Assembly: GCF_001632845.1 (NCBI RefSeq)
Contig: NZ_CP011994.1
Location: 434,001 to 498,000, forward strand
Source: Ectothiorhodospira sp. BSL-9
Lineage (GTDB): Bacteria > Pseudomonadota > Gammaproteobacteria > Ectothiorhodospirales > Ectothiorhodospiraceae
Reading direction: 5' to 3'
Length of the DNA: 64,000 nucleotides
Positions within the stretch are counted from its first letter, which is position 1. Each line of letters starts with the position of its first letter. Of the stretch, positions 28,288 through 36,583 are shown one piece after another. The translations under genes were made by a program, and so were the position numbers. The notes beneath the pieces are model-generated. The model was given only the letters and a program-made list of their open reading frames with translations, had not been told where the DNA came from and did no database searches.

Positions 28288-29395
28288 CCCACCCAGGCTG
28301 GCCGTGCTTCTCTCTCTTTCCGGGGAAGGTGGCGTCGAACGCATGGTGCTGAATCTGGTTCGAACCCTGTCCTGCCTGAACTGGAACATTGATTTACTGG
28401 TCATCCGCGAGGACAGCCGGCATCTGCACAGCCTGCCGGAAAACGTGCACGTCGTGCGTCTCGGAACCCGCCACAGTGGCCTCGCAGTAGCCCCGCTGAG
28501 GGACTACCTAGTGGCGCACCAACCGCCTGTCCTCCTGGCCGCCAAGGACCGCGCCGGCCGCGCAGCCCTCAAGGCGCGCAGAATGGCCGGGGTGGACACG
28601 CGCATCTACATCCGCCTGGGCACCACCCTCTCACAGGCTCTCGAAGGCCGCTCGAACATCCGCAAATGGCTTCGTTACCGCCCCATGCGACGCCTCTACC
28701 CCAAGGCCGACGGCATCATCGCCGTCTCACAGGGCGTGGCCGAAGACATTCAGCAGATTACCGGCCTCGCCCCGGAGCGCCTGCACGTGGTGCGAAACCC
28801 GGTGATCACCCATCGACTCGCTGAACAGGCATCAGCCCCCCCCCCTCACCCCTGGCTCACCGATAACGGCGATCCCGTGATCATGGGCATGGGCCGCCTC
28901 ACACGCCAGAAGGATTTTCCCACACTGATGCGGGCCTTTGCACGCCTGCTGCGGAAACGGCCCGCCCGGCTGTTGATTCTGGGTGACGGAGCAGACCGAT
29001 CCACGCTCGAAGATTTAGCCAGGGAACTGGGCATCGCAGACCGCCTCCTATTGCCCGGCTTCGACCCCAACCCTTACGCCTGGCTGTCACGGGCTAATCT
29101 CTTCGTGCTCTCCTCCGCCTGGGAAGGCTCCCCCAATGCACTCACCGAGGCCATGGCGCTGGGTATTCCGGTGGTATCAACCGACTGTCGCAGCGGGCCA
29201 CGGGAGATTCTTCAGGGGGGGCAATACGGGCCGCTGGTACCGGTGGGTGACGCGGCAGCGCTGGCCGATGCCATGCTGGAGGTCCTCGATAGCCCTCTGG
29301 GGCCGGCATACATCAAGGAAGCCGTGGCGGAATACCATGCCGAAACCAGCGCCCGCCGCTACCTGGAAGTCATGGGCCTTGAGGTACCGAAATGA
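28280..29395 (+). CDS. Glycosyltransferase family 4
   Basis: This 371-residue GT4 enzyme starts with TTG at 28280, eleven bases after GGGAG. An open frame extends farther upstream but lies inside the P-loop gene. The N-terminal domain begins LAVLLSLSGEGGVERMVLNLV and the donor domain holds TRQKDFPTLMRAFARLLRK. The intact EX7E motif is EGSPNALTE, followed by GIPVVSTDCRSGPREIL. It is translationally coupled to the P-loop gene. Donor and acceptor are unknown. Confidence 0.89.
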   Translation: MVNPPRLAVLLSLSGEGGVERMVLNLVRTLSCLNWNIDLLVIREDSRHLHSLPENVHVVRLGTRHSGLAVAPLRDYLVAHQPPVLLAAKDRAGRAALKARRMAGVDTRIYIRLGTTLSQALEGRSNIRKWLRYRPMRRLYPKADGIIAVSQGVAEDIQQITGLAPERLHVVRNPVITHRLAEQASAPPPHPWLTDNGDPVIMGMGRLTRQKDFPTLMRAFARLLRKRPARLLILGDGADRSTLEDLARELGIADRLLLPGFDPNPYAWLSRANLFVLSSAWEGSPNALTEAMALGIPVVSTDCRSGPREILQGGQYGPLVPVGDAAALADAMLEVLDSPLGPAYIKEAVAEYHAETSARRYLEVMGLEVPK

Positions 29396-29504
29396 ACCCC
29401 TCCACCCGTTGCACTGCCTCCCTGTAATCCAGGGGTACCTGGTGGACACCCACGCCGCTGGGTTGGATACTTTGCCCCCTCACTTTAAAGCCCGCTGATC
29501 CCCC

Positions 29505-30200
29505 ATGCTCCTGTCCCTGAAACACAACTTCCTCTTCGTTCACATCGCCAAGACCGGTGGCACCAGCGTGCGGGCGGCGCTGTCGCGGTACCGGTACCAG
29601 GGGCCGTGGGGCGTGCCCCTATTCCTGGCCGACAAGCTGGATCAGATGAGCGGGCACCGGATTGGTGCCAAGTTTCCCCGTCATGCCAAGGCCATTGCCG
29701 CGCGGGAGATGCTGCCGGCAGAGGTGTATGACAAGCTCTTCAAGTTCGTCTTCGTGCGTAACCCATGGGATCTTCAGGTGAGCTCCTTCTTCCATATCCG
29801 CAAGGAGCGGCCCCATGTGCTGGAGGGGGTGGACACCTTCGAGCAGTTCGTCAGGCTCAAGTTCGACCCGGAGCGGGAGTGGAACTACATGCTCGATACG
29901 TCAAAGGAGTTGCAGCGGGACTACGTGACCGACATGAGCGGGCAGCTCATCATCGACTTCATGGGCCACTACGAGAGCCTGCAGGAGGATTTCGACTCGG
30001 TCTGTGATCGCATCGGCATCCCCCGGGTGGCCCTGCCCCATCGACGCAAGGCCGAGGGACGGGATGATTACCGGCGCTACTACACGGACGAGACCGCCGG
30101 CATCGTCGAGGCCCATTACCGGCCGGACATCGAGATGTTCGGTTACCGGTTCGACGCCCCTGCCCCTTCGGGGCGGCAGGGGGACGCCGAAGGCATGTGA
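29505..30200 (+). CDS. Sulfotransferase family 2 protein (carbohydrate type)
   Basis: This 231-residue protein starts with LLSLKHNFLFVHIAKTGGTS, the 5'-phosphosulfate loop of the Sulfotransfer_2 (chondroitin/HNK-1-like) family. The 3'-phosphate site is FVFVRNPWDLQVSSFFHIRK, about residues 82-100. The C-terminal YYTDETAGIVEAHYRPDIEMFGY is typical of bacterial members. It is the second PAPS-dependent sulfotransferase in the cluster and differs from the one at 24505, so two positions or sugars may be sulfated. It stands about 110 bases after the last GT4 gene; co-transcription is possible but not certain. Confidence 0.86.
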   Translation: MLLSLKHNFLFVHIAKTGGTSVRAALSRYRYQGPWGVPLFLADKLDQMSGHRIGAKFPRHAKAIAAREMLPAEVYDKLFKFVFVRNPWDLQVSSFFHIRKERPHVLEGVDTFEQFVRLKFDPEREWNYMLDTSKELQRDYVTDMSGQLIIDFMGHYESLQEDFDSVCDRIGIPRVALPHRRKAEGRDDYRRYYTDETAGIVEAHYRPDIEMFGYRFDAPAPSGRQGDAEGM

Positions 30201-30204
30201 GCCC

Positions 30205-30423
30205 TTAATCCTCCAGCGTGAACTCCGTGCTGCAATAGGGGCACAGAATCCGGCCATCCTTGCTGTCTTCAATGGACAGAAACACCCTCGGATGCGAGGC
30301 CCACAGCGCCGTACCCGGCATGGGGCAATGCAGGGGCAGGTCCTTGCGGGTGACACGGATGGCCGTTTGCTGGTTGGCCACCTGGTACTGATCCTGATGC
30401 AGTGCGGTATTCGGATTGGGCAT
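30205..30423 (-). CDS. Zinc-finger domain protein (zf-CHCC family)
   Basis: This 72-residue protein ends in the zf-CHCC domain shared with mitochondrial NDUFS6: LHCPMPGTALWASHPRVFLS followed by GRILCPYCSTEF, giving the Cys-His-Cys-Cys zinc ligands. The cellular role of the bacterial family is unsettled. It follows ilvE by 23 bases on the same strand, a neighbour relation I recall from other gammaproteobacteria. Its end lies only four bases from the end of the converging sulfotransferase gene. Confidence 0.9.
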   Translation of the reverse strand: MPNPNTALHQDQYQVANQQTAIRVTRKDLPLHCPMPGTALWASHPRVFLSIEDSKDGRILCPYCSTEFTLED

Positions 30424-30446
30424 GGCGTCTCACTCCTCGGGGCACA

Positions 30447-31370
30447 TCAGATATAGGTCAGCCACTCATCATGCTTGGGATGGCGGCCCTTGACCACATC
30501 AAAATACAGGGTCTGCAACTTCTCGGTGATGGCGCCGCGGCCACCGTTGCCGATGCTGCGACCATCCAGTTCGCGGATGGGGGTCACCTCGGCGGCGGTG
30601 CCGGTGAAGAAGGCCTCGTCGGCTACGTAGACCTCGTCCCGGGTGATGCGCTTCTCACGCACCTCAATGCCGCATTCATGGGCCAGGGTGATGATGGTGC
30701 GCCGGGTGATGCCATCCAGGGCCGAGGTGAGTTCAGGGGTGTAGATCACGCCCTCGTACACCATGAAGAAGTTCTCGCCACTGCCCTCGGCCACATAGCC
30801 CTCGGTGTCCAGCAGCAGGGCCTCGTCACAGCCGCAACCCTGGGCCTCCTGCAGGGCCATCATGGAGTTCATGTAGTTGCCGTTGGCCTTGGCCTTGCAC
30901 ATGGTCACGTTCACGTGGTGCCGGTTGTAGGAGGAGGTCTTCACGCGGATGCCGCGCTCCAGGCTCTCATCCCCCAGATAGGCGCCCCACTCCCAGGCGG
31001 CCACGATGGCGTGCACCTTCAGGTTGTCGGCCCGCAGGCCCATGCCCTCGGCCCCGAAGAAGCACATGGGGCGCAGGTAGGCGCTGGTGAGCTGGTTATC
31101 GCGCACGGCGGCCACCTGGGCGGCGTTGAGCTCGTCCGGGGTGAAGGGAATGGTCATGCCCAGGATATGGGCAGAGCGGAACAGGCGGCGGGTGTGGTCA
31201 CCCAGTCTGAAGATGGCCGGACCGCGGTCGGTCAGGTAGGCGCGTACGCCCTCGAACACCCCCATGCCGTAGTGCAGGGTGTGGGTGAGCACATGGGTCT
31301 TGGCCTCGCGCCAGGGCACCATCTCACCGTCGTACCAGATCAGACCATCGCGATCGGCCATGATGGACAT
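30447..31370 (-). CDS. ilvE: Branched-chain amino acid aminotransferase
   Basis: This 307-residue PLP-dependent class IV aminotransferase performs the last step of Leu/Ile/Val synthesis. The N-terminal THTLHYGMGVFEGVRAY, the lysine region MCKAKANGNYMNSMMA (KxxGNYxNS) and EGSGENFFMVYEG are diagnostic. The start is supported by GAGGAA seven bases upstream. It sits between glnE and the zinc-finger gene. ilvD, which supplies its 2-keto acids, is 22 kb away at 53566. Confidence 0.96.
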   Translation of the reverse strand: MSIMADRDGLIWYDGEMVPWREAKTHVLTHTLHYGMGVFEGVRAYLTDRGPAIFRLGDHTRRLFRSAHILGMTIPFTPDELNAAQVAAVRDNQLTSAYLRPMCFFGAEGMGLRADNLKVHAIVAAWEWGAYLGDESLERGIRVKTSSYNRHHVNVTMCKAKANGNYMNSMMALQEAQGCGCDEALLLDTEGYVAEGSGENFFMVYEGVIYTPELTSALDGITRRTIITLAHECGIEVREKRITRDEVYVADEAFFTGTAAEVTPIRELDGRSIGNGGRGAITEKLQTLYFDVVKGRHPKHDEWLTYI

Positions 31371-31445
31371 GCAATGCTTCCTCTTTAATATTCGATCATC
31401 AGTTCCCCCACCGGGGGATGGAACATCGCCGGTTGGGGCGATGGG

Positions 31446-34352
31446 TCAGGTCATCAACTGCTGCCAGTATGCGCGCACCTGGTCCCGCTCCCGGGACCAC
31501 TGGGCCGCGTCCACCCGTGTCGTCTGATCCTGAAGCGTCAGTTCGTGGATGCGATCCCTGAAGGCCCGGTAGGTATCCATCAGGAACACGGCGTCGTCCC
31601 TGGACATGAGATCGGTCTCGATCAGTGATTCCAGGATACGGATATTGTCCGGATAGGTGGACAACTCCGGATACTCTCTGGCATGCGCCAAAACCAGATA
31701 TTGCACCATAAATTCGATATCCGCGATACCGCCGGGGTCTCTCTTCAGGTCAAAGCGCGCTGGATCGCGGCTGGCGTGCTCCTTCCACATCTTCTCGCGC
31801 ATCTCCCGCACCTGGCGCTTGAGCTCCTCGGGATCCCGCTCGCGCCCCAGCACACGCTGGCGCATGGCCTGGAAGGCCTCGGCGATGCGGGCATCACCGG
31901 CCACCGGGCGGGCCCGCACCAGGGCCTGATGCTCCCAGGTCCAGGCGGAGTTCATCTGATAGTCCTCAAAGGCCTCAAGGCCGATCACCAATAGCCCGGC
32001 AGCGCCGCTGGGGCGCAGGCGCGTATCCACCTCGTAGAGCCGCCCGGCCCCGGTGAACACCCCCAGAAAATGCAGGATGCGCTGCCCCACCCGGGCAAAG
32101 AACTCGCTGTTGTCCAGGGGACGATCGCCATCGGTCATGGCCTGCTCACCCCGGCTATCGTGCAGGAAGACGATATCCAGATCGGAACCGTAGCCCAGTT
32201 CCAGCCCGCCCATCTTGCCATACCCCACCACGGCGAAACCCGGCTCGTAGGGTTCGCCATCAACGATGCAGTGGGGGCGGCCATGCTTGGCGATGAGCTG
32301 CTCCAGCACCAGCGCCAGCACCTTCTCCAGCACCACCTCGGCAATCCAGGTGAGGTGATCGCTCACCTTCATCACCGGCAACACATCCATGATGTCGGCC
32401 GCCGCCACCTTGAGCACCTGAACCTGCTTGAACATGCGCAGGCGGTCCATCACCTGTTCCAGATCATCCAGTGGAACCTGCACCAGCTCATCTTCCACCG
32501 CCTGGCGCAGCCCCTGACGATCCGGTGGGGCATACAGGCTGCGGGGGTCCAGCAACTCGTCCAGCAACAGGGGGTAGCGGGTCAGGTGATCGGCGATCCA
32601 GGGACTGGCCTCACACAACCGCGCCAGCTGCGACAGGGCCAGGGGGTTTTCCACCAGCAGGGAGAGATACACGGAGCGCCGGGCGATGGTCTGCACCAAC
32701 CGAACCAGCCGGATCAGGGTGGCATCCACCTCCTCCAGGCCGTTCAATACGCTCAGCATCAAGGGCATCAGCCGGTCCAGACGCTCCCGCCCGGTCGAGG
32801 TGAGCGAGCGGCAGGCACTGCTCTCACGCAACTGTTCCACGGCGCTCAGGGCCGCCTCCGGGTCCTTCAGCCCCAACCCGCCAAGCACGCTCAGGGAACG
32901 CTCCTGCCCCAGGCTGCCGGCCCACAGGGCCGCCAGATCACGCTGCGCCTCGGGCTGGGCGGCGGCCTCTTCTTCCTCGTCGGCGCGCTGGGGCGCCGCA
33001 AACACCTGCTCGAAGTGCCCGTGGATACGACGCATATGGCGCCCGAGGGCCACCTCGAACCCGTCCCAGTCGGAAAACCCCATGGACAGGGCAAGGCGCA
33101 ACTGGCCAGCACGATCGGACGGCAGACAATGGGTCTGCTGATCCGCCACCATCTGCAGGCGATTCTCCGTGCGCCGCAAGAAGGCGTAGGCCTCCTTGAG
33201 CTGCTCCACGGCGTATTCCGGCATGACTTCCTGGCGAGCCAGTTGATCCAGCACCGGGCGGATGCCGCGCAACTGCAGTGAGGGGTCGCGGCCGGCGCGG
33301 ATGAGTTGGAAGGCCTGGCCCACGAACTCCACCTCGCGGATGCCTCCCTCGCCCAGCTTCACGTCCCGCTCCTTGCCCTTGCGCGCCGCCTCGCGGTTGA
33401 TCATGGCCTTCATGTCCCGCAACGACGCGAAGGCCCCATAGTCCAGGTAGCGGCGATAGACGAAGGGCCTGAGCAGGGTATGCAACTGCTCGGCGCTCTC
33501 CCGGTCTCCGGCCACGGCCCGGGCCTTGATCAGGGCGTAGCGCTCCCATTCACGGCCATGGCTCTCGTAATAGTCCTCCAGGGCGTCAAAGCTCATCACC
33601 AGGGGACCGGCATCGCCAAAGGGCCGCAGGCGCATGTCCACGCGGAAGACAAAACCATCGGCGGTCTTCTCGTTAAGCACCTTGATCAGGCGCTGGCCCA
33701 GGCGGATGAAGAACTGCTGGTTCTCCAGGCAGCGCTCCCCATCCGTCTGCCCCGGCTGGGGGTAGGCGAAGATCAGGTCGATATCCGAGGAGAAGTTCAG
33801 CTCCCGCCCCCCCAGCTTGCCCATGCCCAGCACCACCAGCCGCTGGGCATGGCCCTGGGCATCCCGGGGCTCGCCGTGCCGGCGTGCCAGTTCCCGATGC
33901 TGCCAGGTGAGGGCCTCGTCGATCAGATGCTCGGCCAGGCAGGTCAGGTCTTCCAGGGCCTCGTCCAGGTCGGAAAGGCCCGCCAGGTCACGCCAGGCAA
34001 TACGAACCATCTCCCGATTGCGCACCCGGCGCAGGGCACGCATCAGGGCCGGCTCGTCGGCGGCCTCCCTCAGGGCATCCGCCACATGACGGGTCATCTC
34101 ATCATCTTCATACGCCCTCTCCAGGTCACCCGAGGTCACCAGATCCACGAACAGGGCCGGCCGGCGCACGCAGGCCCGGGCGACGAAGTCACTGTAGTAC
34201 CAGATGGTGCCGGTGGATGCCGGCCAGGCATCCAGGGACAGCCCCTCACGCTCACAGGCCTTGAGGAAGTCATCGGCGAGATGGCTCACACTCGTGCGGG
34301 CCGCCTTGGGCACGGCATCCAGTGGCAGGTCTTCGGGGGCAGGCAGGGTCAT
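31446..34352 (-). CDS. glnE: Bifunctional glutamine synthetase adenylyltransferase/adenylyl-removing enzyme
   Basis: This GlnE of about 968 residues sets glutamine synthetase activity by adding or removing AMP under PII control. Two nucleotidyltransferase domains are visible: the N-terminal adenylyl-removing half with GMGKLGGRELNFSSDIDLI, and the C-terminal adenylyltransferase half with GYGKMGGLELGYGSDLDIVF. The length is normal for the family. I chose the ATG at 34352; a TTG at 34388 overlapping the ATPase stop (TTGA) is possible and would couple the two genes. Confidence 0.96.
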   Translation of the reverse strand: MTLPAPEDLPLDAVPKAARTSVSHLADDFLKACEREGLSLDAWPASTGTIWYYSDFVARACVRRPALFVDLVTSGDLERAYEDDEMTRHVADALREAADEPALMRALRRVRNREMVRIAWRDLAGLSDLDEALEDLTCLAEHLIDEALTWQHRELARRHGEPRDAQGHAQRLVVLGMGKLGGRELNFSSDIDLIFAYPQPGQTDGERCLENQQFFIRLGQRLIKVLNEKTADGFVFRVDMRLRPFGDAGPLVMSFDALEDYYESHGREWERYALIKARAVAGDRESAEQLHTLLRPFVYRRYLDYGAFASLRDMKAMINREAARKGKERDVKLGEGGIREVEFVGQAFQLIRAGRDPSLQLRGIRPVLDQLARQEVMPEYAVEQLKEAYAFLRRTENRLQMVADQQTHCLPSDRAGQLRLALSMGFSDWDGFEVALGRHMRRIHGHFEQVFAAPQRADEEEEAAAQPEAQRDLAALWAGSLGQERSLSVLGGLGLKDPEAALSAVEQLRESSACRSLTSTGRERLDRLMPLMLSVLNGLEEVDATLIRLVRLVQTIARRSVYLSLLVENPLALSQLARLCEASPWIADHLTRYPLLLDELLDPRSLYAPPDRQGLRQAVEDELVQVPLDDLEQVMDRLRMFKQVQVLKVAAADIMDVLPVMKVSDHLTWIAEVVLEKVLALVLEQLIAKHGRPHCIVDGEPYEPGFAVVGYGKMGGLELGYGSDLDIVFLHDSRGEQAMTDGDRPLDNSEFFARVGQRILHFLGVFTGAGRLYEVDTRLRPSGAAGLLVIGLEAFEDYQMNSAWTWEHQALVRARPVAGDARIAEAFQAMRQRVLGRERDPEELKRQVREMREKMWKEHASRDPARFDLKRDPGGIADIEFMVQYLVLAHAREYPELSTYPDNIRILESLIETDLMSRDDAVFLMDTYRAFRDRIHELTLQDQTTRVDAAQWSRERDQVRAYWQQLMT

Positions 34353-34384
34353 CAGGGCAACTCGAGAGCAAGGGGTTCGGGGGT

Positions 34385-35446
34385 TCAAGGCGGCGCACTG
34401 CCGCCAAAGTCGGACTTGTTGATCGCATGATGCCGGGCTTCCTCGGGACTGGCCTGGCCTGAATCCACCAATCGCCGCAGGGCGGTATCCATGGTCTGCA
34501 TGCCCACCAACGCGCCGGACTGCATGGTGCCGGGCAGCTGGTCGGTCTTGCCCTCGCGCACCAGATTGGCCACGGCGGGCGTGTTCACCAGGATTTCCAC
34601 CGCAGCCACACGGCCACCGCCATCGGCCCGTCGCACCAGCTGCTGGGAGATCACCCCCCTGAGCGAGGTGGAGAGCATGGTGCGGATCTGCGCCTGCTTC
34701 ATGGCCGGAAAGGCATTGATGACCCTATCCACCGTGGCGGCGGCCCCGTTGGTGTGCAGGGTGCCCAGCACCAGGATGCCCGTCTCGGCCGCCGTCACCG
34801 CCAGGGAGATGGTCTCCAGGTCACGCATTTCCCCCACCAGGATGGCGTCGGGGTCCTCGCGCAGTGCTGAGCGCAGGGCGGCTGCAAAGCTGGGCGTGTG
34901 CAGGCCCAGCTGACGCTGGCTGATCAGGCAGCGCTTGCGCTCGTGGATGAACTCGATGGGGTCTTCAATGGTGATGATATGACCGCGACGACGCTCATTG
35001 ATGTCGTTTACCAGGGCCGCCAGGGTGGTGGACTTCCCCGACCCCGTCTTGCCGGTCACCAGAATCAGGCCGTGGCGCTGCATGCCCAGGCTGGCGATCA
35101 CCGGCGGCATCTTCAGCTCGTCCAGGGACAGGGCCCGGGCGGGGATGGAACGAAAGACCACCGCCAGGCCGTTGAGATGCCGGGAGAGGTTCACACGAAA
35201 ACGTGCCAGATCCTCGATGGCATAGGCGAAATCGGCCCCATCCTCCCGTTCGAAGGTCTGGCGCGCCGCATTGGGCAGGATCTCCGCGGTGAGATCATTC
35301 ACCACCTGGGAGGTGAGAGCCTCGTCGGACAGATTCTCCAACTCGCCGTTGATGCGCACACGCGGCGGGTCCCCGCCGATCAGGTGCAGATCCGAGCCCC
35401 CCCGCGCAATCAGCTCCCGCAGATAACCATCCACCTGATGCATCAC
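34385..35446 (-). CDS. Type IV pilus retraction ATPase family protein (PilT/PilU)
   Basis: This 353-residue secretion-superfamily ATPase shows the PilT order: N-terminal GSDLHLIGGDPPRVRINGEL, Walker A GKTGSGKSTTLAAL, the Asp box ITIEDPIEFIHE, Walker B LVGEMRDLETI and the His box LGTLHTNGAAATVDRVINAF. These proteins depolymerise type IV pili for twitching. It is the second of two tandem ATPases, so it may be the PilU partner, but the sequence alone does not decide this. No other pilus genes are in the window. It directly follows the ATPase at 35447. Confidence 0.9.
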   Translation of the reverse strand: MMHQVDGYLRELIARGGSDLHLIGGDPPRVRINGELENLSDEALTSQVVNDLTAEILPNAARQTFEREDGADFAYAIEDLARFRVNLSRHLNGLAVVFRSIPARALSLDELKMPPVIASLGMQRHGLILVTGKTGSGKSTTLAALVNDINERRRGHIITIEDPIEFIHERKRCLISQRQLGLHTPSFAAALRSALREDPDAILVGEMRDLETISLAVTAAETGILVLGTLHTNGAAATVDRVINAFPAMKQAQIRTMLSTSLRGVISQQLVRRADGGGRVAAVEILVNTPAVANLVREGKTDQLPGTMQSGALVGMQTMDTALRRLVDSGQASPEEARHHAINKSDFGGSAPP

Positions 35447-36541
35447 TCACCCTCCCGCCAGGTTGATCCGGGGCAACAGGCTGGAGTCGGTGACGAACCG
35501 CTGGAAGGCCTGCTTGTCGGTGGCATACTGGTAGGCATCGTCGGGATCCACTTCATTGCGCTGTATGGCCTCCAGCAGGGCCTGATCCAGGAGTTGCATG
35601 CCCTGGTCCCGGCCCGTCTGCATCTGCGAGGGGATCTGGTGCACCTTGTCGGACATGACCATGCGTGCAATGGCCCGGTTCATCACCAGGCACTCCACGA
35701 TGGCCCGACGCCCCCGGCCATCGGCTGACTTGACCAGGTTCTGCGTGACCACGCCATGCAGGTTCTGGGAAAGAAAGGTCTTGCCCTGCTCGCGCTGCTC
35801 CAGTGGCAGGGCATCCAGGATACGGTCGATGGTCTTGACCGCCGAGGTGGTGTGCAGGGTGCCCAGCACCAGATGGCCCGTCTCGGCGGCCACCATGGAC
35901 ATGATGATGGAATCCACGTCCCTGAGCTCACCCACCAGGATCACGTCCGGGTCCTGACGCAGGGCCGCCCGCAAGCCCTTGGCATAGCTGGGCACGTGGG
36001 TCCCCACCTCCCGCTGGATCACCTGGGCCCGCTTGCAGCGGTGCACGAACTCCACCGGATCTTCCAGGCTGATGATGTTCACCGCACGCCGGGTGTTGAT
36101 GTAATCGATGATGGCCGCCAGGGTGGTGGACTTGCCGGTCCCCGTGGAGCCGGTCACCAGCACCATGCCCTGGTGATGATCCACCATCCGGGTCACCACC
36201 GGCGGCAGCCCCAGGCTCTCCAGGGAAGGTACCTGGGCCGGGATGTGCCGGAAGGTGGCCCCCACCCCGGTGGCCTTGCGGAACAGGTTGGCCCGGAACC
36301 GGCCCACCTCGTCGTTTACATAGGAAAAATCCAGGTCGTCCCCGCCCCGAAACCGATCCTTCTGGGCCGGGGTGAGGATCTCCATCACATAGGCCTCCAG
36401 TTCCCGATCGCCCAGGTCGCGAAAACGGATGGGCATCAGCTCGCCGTTCATGCGCAACATGGGAGGCACCCCCACCGCCAGGTGCAGATCGGAACACCCC
36501 TGTTCCCGGGCCAGTTTGAGAAAGGCGTCGATTCTGGGCAT
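35447..36541 (-). CDS. Type IV pilus retraction ATPase family protein (PilT/PilU)
   Basis: This ATPase of about 364 residues resembles its neighbour at 34385: GCSDLHLAVGVPPMLRMNGE at the N-terminus, Walker A GSTGTGKSTTLAAI, ISLEDPVEFVHRCKR, Walker B LVGELRDVDSI and the His box LGTLHTTSAVKTIDRILDA. The two differ in the C-terminal region. I chose the ATG at 36541 over a TTG at 36562. It begins 43 bases after the HEAT-kinase gene, so the kinase and the two motor ATPases probably share a transcript. Confidence 0.9.
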   Translation of the reverse strand: MPRIDAFLKLAREQGCSDLHLAVGVPPMLRMNGELMPIRFRDLGDRELEAYVMEILTPAQKDRFRGGDDLDFSYVNDEVGRFRANLFRKATGVGATFRHIPAQVPSLESLGLPPVVTRMVDHHQGMVLVTGSTGTGKSTTLAAIIDYINTRRAVNIISLEDPVEFVHRCKRAQVIQREVGTHVPSYAKGLRAALRQDPDVILVGELRDVDSIIMSMVAAETGHLVLGTLHTTSAVKTIDRILDALPLEQREQGKTFLSQNLHGVVTQNLVKSADGRGRRAIVECLVMNRAIARMVMSDKVHQIPSQMQTGRDQGMQLLDQALLEAIQRNEVDPDDAYQYATDKQAFQRFVTDSSLLPRINLAGG

Positions 36542-36583
36542 GGCGAGGTCTCGTTCAGGCAACCAATCCAGCCGCGCAGGCCA

